This document shows positions 43,232 through 50,699 of a stretch of DNA of 64,000 nucleotides, one piece after another. Position 1 is the first letter of the stretch. Every line of letters begins with the position of its first letter. Made by a program: the position numbers and the translations under genes. The DNA is taken from NCBI GenBank assembly GCA_910584385.1, contig CAJUAK010000008.1, forward strand, positions 1 to 64,000, given 5' to 3'. The notes under the pieces were generated by a model. The model had not been told where the DNA came from. It ran no database searches and was given only the letters and a program-made list of their open reading frames with translations. Origin of the DNA: an uncultured Alphaproteobacteria bacterium. GTDB lineage: Bacteria; Pseudomonadota; Alphaproteobacteria; RF32; CAG-239.

Positions 43232-44020
43232 ATGAAAAAAAGACTTTCTTTTATTGCCGCGGCAATATGCCTATATGCCCCCGCGCTGCAGGCTTTCAGC
43301 CTCAACCATGAATTTAATGTATTTTTAGGCCCCTTTAATGCCAGCCGGACAGAATTTGAATACAGCCTTGGCGATAAGGATTATCAGGTAAACGCAAACG
43401 TAAAAACCTTCGGGCTGTTTGATTCTTTATACCCGTTTCATGCCCAATACGCCACAACCGGCAAAATCAAAAACAACCAGATGGAAACAACCAGTTACAA
43501 ATATGAGTCAAAATCCCGTTTTACAAAACGCAGCAAAGAATTGGTTTATGACAATAACGGCAATCCGGTATACCGTTTAAGTTCCAAAAACGGCAAAGAA
43601 AAAAAAGTTGATATTGACCAAAAATTAAACAGCGGCGACACAACAGACCTGCAAACCGTTTTTGCAAAATTGGCCAAGCAATTCAATGAAGTGCGTTTTT
43701 GCAATTCACGCTTTGAGGTTTTCGATGGCAAGAGGCGTTTTGACGTCATTTTTGCAGACGAAGGGGAAGAGGAATTAAAAAGCAACGAATTGCAACCTTG
43801 GTCGGTCAAAGCTAAAAAATGTTCCATGTACATTGATAAATTAGGCAGCAACGGCGATGACTTGCTTTGGCAGTTGACTTCCGACAAACCGATATATTTC
43901 TGGATTGCGGAAGAACCGTCAGGAAAACGCCCTTTTATCGTTAAAGTCTATGTTGAAAACACGCCGCTTGGCGAATTAAACCTTTACACTACAAAAATTT
44001 CCGTTAAGGAGAATAATTAA
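43232..44020 (+). CDS. DUF3108-type secreted protein
   Basis: 262 residues from the ATG that gives a clean signal peptide (1-21, A-L-Q-A before F-S-L); an ATG 30 nt upstream is possible. The mature part starts F-N-V-F-L-G-P-F-N-A-S and is beta-rich, fitting the DUF3108 pattern of periplasmic proteins. Two Cys (about 156 and 193) might pair. Function unknown. Overlaps the next gene by one base (TAATG). Confidence 0.7.
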   Translation: MKKRLSFIAAAICLYAPALQAFSLNHEFNVFLGPFNASRTEFEYSLGDKDYQVNANVKTFGLFDSLYPFHAQYATTGKIKNNQMETTSYKYESKSRFTKRSKELVYDNNGNPVYRLSSKNGKEKKVDIDQKLNSGDTTDLQTVFAKLAKQFNEVRFCNSRFEVFDGKRRFDVIFADEGEEELKSNELQPWSVKAKKCSMYIDKLGSNGDDLLWQLTSDKPIYFWIAEEPSGKRPFIVKVYVENTPLGELNLYTTKISVKENN

Positions 44021-45417
44021 TGCAACGCAAATCCGAACTTTTATTGCCCGCCGGCTCTCTGCTCAAGATGAAAACAGCCGTTTTGTACGGTGCTGATGCC
44101 GTATATGCCGGCACACCGGACATGAGCCTCCGCACCCAGTCAAAAATATCTCTGGAAGACCTGCAGGAAGGAATAGATTTCATCCATAAAAACGGCAAAA
44201 AAATATATCTGACACTAAATTTGTTTATGCATAACCGAGATGTCGAAAAACTTCCCCAATTTACAAAGACGCTAAGGGAGCTCCACCCGGACGGGGTTTT
44301 GATTGCCGACCCCGGCGTCTTCCAATATCTGAAAGACAACGCACCGGAATTAAACCGTTTTGTTTCCACACAGGCAAACATATGCTCCGCCCAAGCCGTT
44401 AAATTTTGGCAGCAGCAAGGGGCGAAGCTCTGCGTTTTGGGAAGAGAAGTTACTTTTGAAGAAATGAAAGAAATTCGGGAACAATGCCCGGAAATCTTAT
44501 TGGAATGTTTTATTCACGGCGCCATGTGCATGTCTTATTCCGGACGCTGCCTGATTTCAAATTATCTTGCCGACCGCAGCGCCAACCAAGGCAAATGCGC
44601 CCATTGCTGCCGCTGGCATTATAAGCTGCATCTGCGCCTCAAAGACGGAAGCATTAAAGAAATAGAAGTTAATGAACAAAACAAAGACGCTTTCGAATTT
44701 TTGTTGGAAGAAGAATTCCGCCCCGGAGAATATTATGAAATCATGGAAGATGAACACGGCGGATATCTGCTTAATTCAAAAGACATGTGCCTGCTTCCCA
44801 GATTAAAAGACATCTTAAGCATCGGGATGGATTCCCTCAAAATCGAAGGGCGCAACAAAACCGAATACTACGCAGGCACCGTCGCCCGCGCCTACCGCAC
44901 GGCAATTGACGATTATTACGCCAACCCCAATGAATGGAATTATGAAAAATACATGGGCGATTTAAACACGCTCCAAAACAGGGGATATTGTTTAGGTTTC
45001 CATGACGGCAAACTCACCAACATCAGCCAGAATTATGAATATACCCGAACCTTGGGCGATTGGCTTTTTGCCGGTTCAATCATAAAATGGGAAGGCGATG
45101 AAGCTTTGTTTGAAATACGCAATTACATCAATTCCGGAGAATTTATCGATTTCCTGATTCCCGGCAGCCTAAATAACATCCGGTTGGTTTTCAAAGAATT
45201 CCAAGATGCCGCAACCGGAGAAATAACATCAAAAGTATCGGCCGGGCAAGGCAAAACAATCCGCATTCGCCCGCAGGACTGGGATTTGCCCATTGAACAA
45301 ATCAAAAAGCTTTTGCCCCAATACAGCCTTGCACGCAAACCGGCAAATCTGAATGCAGGGCAAGATACAATGCTCGCCAGAAAGAAAAACGAATTCATAA
45401 CGCTTTGCAGCAAATAA
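44020..45417 (+). CDS. trhP: U32 family protein, TrhP-like (tRNA hydroxylation)
   Basis: 465 residues. L-L-L-P-A-G-S-L at the start, G-A-D-A-V-Y-A-G, and the U32 signature E-C-F-I-H-G-A-M-C-M-S-Y-S-G-R-C, then G-K-C-A-H-C-C-R with Cys typical of the Fe-S/metal site, and S-L-K-I-E-G-R-N-K. E. coli TrhP (YegQ) helps form ho5U34 in tRNAs using prephenate. Not a verified peptidase. Its last codons form half of a 13-bp hairpin with the convergent gene. Confidence 0.88.
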   Translation: MQRKSELLLPAGSLLKMKTAVLYGADAVYAGTPDMSLRTQSKISLEDLQEGIDFIHKNGKKIYLTLNLFMHNRDVEKLPQFTKTLRELHPDGVLIADPGVFQYLKDNAPELNRFVSTQANICSAQAVKFWQQQGAKLCVLGREVTFEEMKEIREQCPEILLECFIHGAMCMSYSGRCLISNYLADRSANQGKCAHCCRWHYKLHLRLKDGSIKEIEVNEQNKDAFEFLLEEEFRPGEYYEIMEDEHGGYLLNSKDMCLLPRLKDILSIGMDSLKIEGRNKTEYYAGTVARAYRTAIDDYYANPNEWNYEKYMGDLNTLQNRGYCLGFHDGKLTNISQNYEYTRTLGDWLFAGSIIKWEGDEALFEIRNYINSGEFIDFLIPGSLNNIRLVFKEFQDAATGEITSKVSAGQGKTIRIRPQDWDLPIEQIKKLLPQYSLARKPANLNAGQDTMLARKKNEFITLCSK

Positions 45418-45433
45418 TTACTGCAAAGCGTTA
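45398..45433. terminator. Hairpin built from the ends of two convergent genes
   Basis: Perfect 13-bp inverted repeat, TAACGCTTTGCAG (45398-45410) and CTGCAAAGCGTTA (45421-45433). The 10-nt loop contains the TAA of the TrhP gene and the stop of the opposite gene. No T run follows on either side, so it may protect 3' ends or pause polymerase rather than act as a classic terminator. Confidence 0.6.
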
Positions 45434-46143
45434 CGGCGCAAAAAGTCCAAAATTGTTTTTTTGTTATACGTTTTGCCATTTGCCGTAATAAATTCGCCAT
45501 CATTAAGAAAATCGTTCAAACGGCGGAGCATGCATTTATATTTGGAAATATCCGAAAAAAGATATCTGTCTTCAAGTTCAAATAACCTTGAAAAGAGCTG
45601 GAGCTTTTTCTCGCGGCTTTCCTCCACATCCAAATCTGCTTCAATTTCAGCAACAGCCAACACAGCCGTTTTCTGAATGAGGCGCTTGATTTTTTCAAAA
45701 TTATCCAAATCTTTTTGACGAAGATACATCTGCTTTAAAATGCTTCCGATATCCAAAATATTTTTGCATTTCTCCGCAAAAGGCACATCCTCAGCCAAGG
45801 CGTATTCCAAAGCTTTTTCATAAAGGGACAGCCTTTCACCCTCATTCGGGCAATCATCTGCCAAAGACTGCAAAGATTTTCTTTTCTGACCCGAAGGCAA
45901 TTGCTCAATTGCCGCCAGCTTAACCTTAAGCCACTCCTTAGGCGATTCGTTTTTCAAAAAAACATCCTGGATGTTATTATATGCCCAAGACATAACCGTT
46001 TGTGCAAGTTTGTCATCCGGATTATTTTGCCGGCGTCCGATATCAATTACTTTTTTATATGCTTCTACTTCTGCGTCAATACCCAAGCCAAGCGCTGCAA
46101 TTTGAGAAGCATCCCTATAAGCCTGTAAAATATTTTCACGCAT
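45418..46143 (-). CDS. Helical (TPR-like) protein of unknown function
   Basis: 241 residues, almost all predicted helix, with paired-helix repeats (Y-E-K-A-L-E-Y-A-L-A, then S-I-L-K-Q-M-Y-L-R-Q-K-D) resembling degenerate TPRs. Cytosolic; no signal. Strong SD (AGGAGGGG) before the ATG. Followed upstream, 9 nt away, by the DUF2769 gene, so the two are co-transcribed. Function unknown. Confidence 0.65.
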   Translation of the reverse strand: MRENILQAYRDASQIAALGLGIDAEVEAYKKVIDIGRRQNNPDDKLAQTVMSWAYNNIQDVFLKNESPKEWLKVKLAAIEQLPSGQKRKSLQSLADDCPNEGERLSLYEKALEYALAEDVPFAEKCKNILDIGSILKQMYLRQKDLDNFEKIKRLIQKTAVLAVAEIEADLDVEESREKKLQLFSRLFELEDRYLFSDISKYKCMLRRLNDFLNDGEFITANGKTYNKKTILDFLRRNALQ

Positions 46144-46152
46144 AATCCCCTC

Positions 46153-46440
46153 CTAATTTTTAGGGGTTTCACCCCCTGTGTGCAGGCAGTAATCATTATT
46201 ATTAAGCTGATATTCGTCATGTATCGGGCAAGTTTCACATAAACAGCCCTTGTCTTTATGAATGCAGTTGCTTTTTTCAAAAGCGCAAAACATCCCTTCA
46301 AAATGGTCTGCTTCCTTTAAATCTTCCATCAGATGGACGAGATTGCCCGGCAAATTTTTTAACTTGCATTCCGTGGTATAAGACGGACAATACATACATT
46401 TGCATTTTCTTAAATTTTCCCTGGTTCTTGCAACTTGCAT
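46153..46440 (-). CDS. Cys-rich DUF2769-type protein
   Basis: 95 residues with ten Cys: C-K-C-M-Y-C (13-18), C25, then C-x6-C, C-L-C-E-T-C and a final C near residue 85. This spacing matches the DUF2769 family, thought to bind metal or FeS; function unknown. AGGAGGAAAA precedes the ATG. Confidence 0.7.
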   Translation of the reverse strand: MQVARTRENLRKCKCMYCPSYTTECKLKNLPGNLVHLMEDLKEADHFEGMFCAFEKSNCIHKDKGCLCETCPIHDEYQLNNNDYCLHTGGETPKN

Positions 46441-46518
46441 ATTTTCCTCCTAAAAATAAATTAACCTGAACAAACTGGAAATATGCACTAATCAAAAAAA
46501 GCCAAGATATAAAAACGG

Positions 46519-46809
46519 CTATACCCGCTTAAAAACGCCGCTTTCAATTGGCGGCAGAAAAGAGCTTATCCGCCCGACAATAAAATTAACCCGATCAACG
46601 CGGGACAACGCCGGCCCCTTATGGCAGGCCAAAACCATCGCGTCTATTTTTTCTTCCTCACCGCGCATTAAAACTTCTACAGAGCCATTTGCCGCATTAT
46701 GAACCCAACCGGAAATGCCGCCGATTTCTTGCGCCTTTTTAACCGCCCAATAACGGAACCCTATTCCCTGGACACGACCTTCAATACGGATATAAACTTC
46801 TTTTTCCAT
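46519..46809 (-). CDS. acyP: Acylphosphatase
   Basis: 96 residues. G-R-V-Q-G-I-G-F-R-Y (catalytic Arg in F-R) and G-W-V-H-N-A-A-N-G-S-V-E-V (catalytic Asn) are diagnostic. Hydrolyses acyl phosphates. TGATG overlap with the ATP12-like gene. Confidence 0.95.
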   Translation of the reverse strand: MEKEVYIRIEGRVQGIGFRYWAVKKAQEIGGISGWVHNAANGSVEVLMRGEEEKIDAMVLACHKGPALSRVDRVNFIVGRISSFLPPIESGVFKRV

Positions 46810-47306
46810 CAGTTTTTTAAAAAAGCCTCTATTGCTGAGAGTTCTTTCAAAATATCATCGCGCCGGCTTTGGGCTTCTTCATCCACGCCCCAATGCTCAG
46901 CCTGCCAAAGTTCTTCGACAAGTGCCGCATTATAAGCTTCTTTGGCGCTGATTTTTCCTTTGACCAGAGCGCAGGCCAACAAAACAGAACGCATAAGCAG
47001 CGCCGCGGCAAATAAGGCCGCAAGCTGCTTGTCATCCAGGCTTTCCATAAATTGGCGCAGTTTGTCTCCGGCCTTTTCATCTTGCCCGGGAACATCAAGG
47101 GAATGGGTAATCTTATACTCATTAGCCAAAGTCTGCCCAACCCATTTTAAAACAGGCGACCATAACAATTCCTGCCTTTTTGCCAAATCTGCATTTGTTC
47201 CCCAAAACAAAAGCAAATCCGTTGCTGAAAATTGAATCAGCTTATCAATAATTTCTTCTCTGTTTTGGGAAATTTGTTGAACAGATTCCTCTAATTTTTT
47301 CTGCAT
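46809..47306 (-). CDS. ATP12-type F1-ATPase assembly chaperone, short form
   Basis: 165 residues. A-T-D-L-L-L-F-W-G (canonical E-T-D-L-L-C-Y), W-S-P-V-L-K-W, and a C-terminal L-W-Q-A-E-H-W-G-V-D-E-E-A match the helical core of ATP12/COG5387. Bacterial homologues are usually about 230-260 residues; the N-terminal beta domain is missing here, with no frame upstream. ATP12 helps assemble the alpha subunit of F1. AGGAG precedes the ATG. Next to rluC/AsmA, in keeping with alphaproteobacterial synteny. Confidence 0.78.
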   Translation of the reverse strand: MQKKLEESVQQISQNREEIIDKLIQFSATDLLLFWGTNADLAKRQELLWSPVLKWVGQTLANEYKITHSLDVPGQDEKAGDKLRQFMESLDDKQLAALFAAALLMRSVLLACALVKGKISAKEAYNAALVEELWQAEHWGVDEEAQSRRDDILKELSAIEAFLKN

Positions 47307-47314
47307 AATAACTC

Positions 47315-49435
47315 CTATTTAAAAGACCTTAAAAGATTCTTGGCATTGTTTTTTATATCTCCTGCCATGCCTTTAATTGCCTTAATATCGCTGTCTATCT
47401 GATTGCCGATATCCTGCTTTGTCTGCTGGACTTTGCTCGGTGCGGGAAATCTGCTTTTATAAGGCGTCCCTTCCAAAGCCGTATAACACGGACTGCTGTT
47501 TGCATCCAACAAAACCTGCCCGCCAAGATATGCCGGCCCTGCTGCCGCCACGCCCGCCAAAGTCTTCAAAGCGCTTGCATCATCCAATGAAATTTTGGGG
47601 TCTTGCAAAGTACCTTTAACTTTAATGAACGAAGACAAGGCCTGCGCAATATTAAAGTCTTTAATCTGCCCGGAATAAGGCTGAATAGAAAAGTTAATGA
47701 CATCATCTTTCAAATTCAAATTTCCCGTACTGACCAGGCTCATTTCCTCAGCCTGGACGGCAATGCCTTTTGGAAAGTCAGCCAGGCCGTTTTTAATATC
47801 CGTACGGACAACCGCGCATTTCAAATGGACATCTGTATTTTTGCGGCTTGAAAAATTAATCATATTCAAAAGCTGCGAAATAAAATTGCCTTTTAAGAAG
47901 CTCAACGCACCCGTTTGAACAACGGATTCTTCTAAAATTCCGATAACCTGCCCATTCAAATTTTCAGCCAGCTGGCGATAAGTTTTGCCGCTGCCGGACA
48001 AATTCAAAACAATATCCGTCTTTCCGCCGCTCAAAATTCCAAAGCTTTTATTGTTTTGAGGCGTAAATTCCTTATGCAGCTTCTGCAGGAGAAGATTTTC
48101 GCTTGAAGCTTGCAGGCGCATGCTTTGCTTTGCGGCATCCACCTGTGCGACAACATTTATTTTCCCACCGCCAAAGGATAATGTCAGCGGGTCGATATTC
48201 AAAATGCCGTTGTTAAGATTTGCTTTTAAGCCGACATTCTCCGCCGTCATCCCGGCATCAACAACCAACTTGCCGATATTGACATTCGCCTGGGCATTTA
48301 CCGTCTGAAGCGCCGAATAAGGTATAAGGCCTGCCGGAACCAGTTCTGTTGCCTGCGCCGTATTTATTAAAGAAATACGACTTATTGCAAAATTGCTGTT
48401 GGAGCTAAAATTTTGCAAATTAATCAAATCGCTTTTAAGATTCACCATAACATTGGGAACTTTCCCCGAAATATCTGCGCGAATATTTCCGGTAATCAGG
48501 TTATTGACAATATTCAGCTGCTTAATTGCCGCAGAAATCTGTTGCAGATTCCCTTCCAACAAAGCATTCAACGTTGTTTCGGGGGCATTCATATTTCCCG
48601 CGGGATTGTAAATATTGCTGTTAAAAGCAAATTGCAAATTGTTAAAAATATCTGTCAGGCTGCCGTCTAAATTAATATCAATGCCATAAGCCGAAGCATC
48701 CAGAGAAACCGGATAAGCCCCTTTTTCAACAAGAAGCTGCTGTAAAGAGCCCAAAACAGCCTTGCCTTTTACCTTTTGCCCGTCGATATCCACGTTAAAA
48801 GAAAGATTGATTTGTTCATCTGCGGATGGCGCCGAAATGGCAACGGAATTAATATCAATTACATTTTTAGCCCCGCTTTTAAGATTGCTGATTTCCAGCA
48901 TGCCGCTATTTATTTCAAAATTTCTCGCAGCAAAACCTAGAAGCAAACCCGCCGCAGGATTCGCGGCAGACACCTGCATATTTTCCATTGCAGGAGGAAG
49001 CTCGGCAGGAAGAGGCTCAACCTTTACCTTTTCATTTTTTGAAAAATCCCAATTGTTTTTGCCGTCGACCGAAGTTTCCAGATAAATTTTCGGAGAAGTC
49101 AAAATCATTTTATCCAAAACAATATTTTTCTTCAAAAGCGGCAAAACGGCCAATTTCAATTCCAGCTTTTGCAACGTAACCATCTGAGGCTGTGAAGCCC
49201 AAGGGGCATTTTGCAATTCGACATCTTCCACAATAAGGGTCGGCACCAATGAAATACCTATGCTGGCATCGCCTTTAATCTCAAGTTTACGCCCGATTTG
49301 CTTTTCAACCAATTCAGAAACATAAGATTTATATTGGTTCAAATCAAAATTATGCAAAAAATAAGCTCCTGAACCAATAACTACAACAAAAAGGCCTAAA
49401 ACAACGACGCCTGTAATCTTCCAAAACTTAGCCAT
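47315..49435 (-). CDS. AsmA family outer-membrane biogenesis protein
   Basis: 706 residues. One N-terminal TM (about 7-27), F-D-L-N-Q-Y-K, then I-K-G-D-A-S-I-G-I-S-L-V-P-T-L-x-V-E-D-V, the AsmA start; the remainder is long beta-rich periplasmic repeats, with the AsmA_2 region (G-L-A-D-F, L-N-L-K-D-D-V-I-N) near 560-600. Family members move phospholipids between membranes. TAATG overlap with rluC. Confidence 0.9.
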   Translation of the reverse strand: MAKFWKITGVVVLGLFVVVIGSGAYFLHNFDLNQYKSYVSELVEKQIGRKLEIKGDASIGISLVPTLIVEDVELQNAPWASQPQMVTLQKLELKLAVLPLLKKNIVLDKMILTSPKIYLETSVDGKNNWDFSKNEKVKVEPLPAELPPAMENMQVSAANPAAGLLLGFAARNFEINSGMLEISNLKSGAKNVIDINSVAISAPSADEQINLSFNVDIDGQKVKGKAVLGSLQQLLVEKGAYPVSLDASAYGIDINLDGSLTDIFNNLQFAFNSNIYNPAGNMNAPETTLNALLEGNLQQISAAIKQLNIVNNLITGNIRADISGKVPNVMVNLKSDLINLQNFSSNSNFAISRISLINTAQATELVPAGLIPYSALQTVNAQANVNIGKLVVDAGMTAENVGLKANLNNGILNIDPLTLSFGGGKINVVAQVDAAKQSMRLQASSENLLLQKLHKEFTPQNNKSFGILSGGKTDIVLNLSGSGKTYRQLAENLNGQVIGILEESVVQTGALSFLKGNFISQLLNMINFSSRKNTDVHLKCAVVRTDIKNGLADFPKGIAVQAEEMSLVSTGNLNLKDDVINFSIQPYSGQIKDFNIAQALSSFIKVKGTLQDPKISLDDASALKTLAGVAAAGPAYLGGQVLLDANSSPCYTALEGTPYKSRFPAPSKVQQTKQDIGNQIDSDIKAIKGMAGDIKNNAKNLLRSFK

Positions 49436-50373
49436 TAATTTCGCTCCTTAAAAGATAAACCCGTATTTTCAAGATCCTGTCGAAAGGTTTCCGGCAAACC
49501 GGCTTTAATAATCAATGCCTTATTATATAATCCCGGAATTTCAATTTTATAAGCGTGCAAATGCAAAATATCCTTAATATTGGCAAATTTTTGCCGCTGC
49601 CCGCTGAAATATTTATTATCGCCGGCAATCGGACAGCCAATATGCGCCAAATGCGCACGGATTTGATGTGTCCGCCCGGTCAAGGGCGAAGCGGCAACCA
49701 AAGCAAACTTATCGCTCAGGCTGTCCAAAACCTGATATTGCGTAACAGCCGGCTTTCCGGATTCTGAAACAACCATTTTTTCGCCCAACTTTTCCAAAGG
49801 CGCCTTAATTTCGCCGCTTTCTTTTTTCGGGCAGCCAACAACCAAAGCAAGATATGTTTTCGAAAGATTATGCATTCGAAAAGCTTTGGTTAAAAAATCC
49901 GCCGTTTTCCGGTTTCTTGCCAAGACCAACACGCCGCTGGTATCCTTATCTATGCGGTGAACCAAACGGGGCTTTTCTTCTTTGTCAAAAGCCAAAGCCT
50001 CCAGCATGCCGTCAACATGGCGCAGCGTATTTGTACCGCCCTGCACCGCCAGGCCGGACGGTTTGTTAATCGCAATCAGGTTATCATCTTTATAAATAAC
50101 CAAAGAACGCATAAATTCGACATCTGCCGGACGCATTTGTTTTTTATCCGCCGGCGCTCTTTTTTCATTGTCTAATGGAGGGATTCTCAACTCCTGCCCA
50201 ACGGAAAGCTTGGAAGAAGCTTCCGCTTTTTTGCCATCCAGCTTTATTTGTTTTGTTCGCAGGAGTTTCTGCAGCCGTCCCAGGCTTAAACCCGGATATT
50301 CGCGGATAAACCACCTGTTCAGGCGCATTCCGTCATCTTTTTCAGTAATTTTAATTAATTGGACACCGCTCAT
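49435..50373 (-). CDS. rluC: 23S rRNA pseudouridine synthase, RluC/RluD family
   Basis: 312 residues. N-terminal S4 domain (about 12-75; R-L-N-R-W), catalytic domain with H-R-I-D-K-D-T-S-G-V-L-V-L-A-R (catalytic Asp) and L-T-G-R-T-H-Q-I-R-A-H-L. The S4 part and length favour RluC over RluD; the sites in 23S rRNA are inferred. CGGGGA precedes the ATG. The 320-nt upstream region contains a branched inverted repeat. Confidence 0.9.
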   Translation of the reverse strand: MSGVQLIKITEKDDGMRLNRWFIREYPGLSLGRLQKLLRTKQIKLDGKKAEASSKLSVGQELRIPPLDNEKRAPADKKQMRPADVEFMRSLVIYKDDNLIAINKPSGLAVQGGTNTLRHVDGMLEALAFDKEEKPRLVHRIDKDTSGVLVLARNRKTADFLTKAFRMHNLSKTYLALVVGCPKKESGEIKAPLEKLGEKMVVSESGKPAVTQYQVLDSLSDKFALVAASPLTGRTHQIRAHLAHIGCPIAGDNKYFSGQRQKFANIKDILHLHAYKIEIPGLYNKALIIKAGLPETFRQDLENTGLSFKERN

Positions 50374-50449
50374 TTTTTCCCCGTTTTTATTTGGAAGCAG
50401 TTTATTTTATATAAAGCTAAAAAACAAGATGCAAAATAAAATAAGCGTC

Positions 50450-50558
50450 TGCATTAAAGGCGAGATTATGCTTTTTAGAAAAAGCTCCTAGTTTAATAAG
50501 GGAAAAATTAAACCAAATGCTTTATATCTGCAAAGGCATAATCTCACAGGACAATGCA
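50450..50558. ncRNA. Branched inverted repeat, candidate structured RNA
   Basis: In the 326-nt gap between pnp and rluC. Outer arms TGCATT (50450-50455) / AATGCA (50553-50558) and, after a 6-7 nt internal loop, GAGATTATGC (50462-50471) / GCATAATCTC (50536-50545). Inside lie GTTTAAT / ATTAAAC and CTTTT / AAAAG hairpins. On the reverse strand it would lie about 75 nt upstream of rluC, as a leader or a separate sRNA. No known riboswitch class recognised. Confidence 0.4.
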
Positions 50559-50651
50559 ATCATTAAGATATATTAGAAATATATCATAACTCAAAATTAT
50601 CTATTTTCAAGATATTTTTTTAATAAGATAAACGCATTAAGATAAATGCAA

Positions 50652-50678
50652 AAAAGGCGTTGTAAAACAACGCCTTTT
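50652..50678 (-). terminator. Rho-independent terminator after pnp
   Basis: Perfect 12-bp stem AAAAGGCGTTGT / ACAACGCCTTTT with a 3-nt loop, 22 nt after the pnp stop. Confidence 0.92.
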
Positions 50679-50699
50679 CAACCATAAAAGATTTCTAAA

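Noticed and set aside
50429..50491. 20-codon ORF in the pnp-rluC gap
   Set aside because: No SD, overlaps the inverted repeat, and no composition sign of coding.
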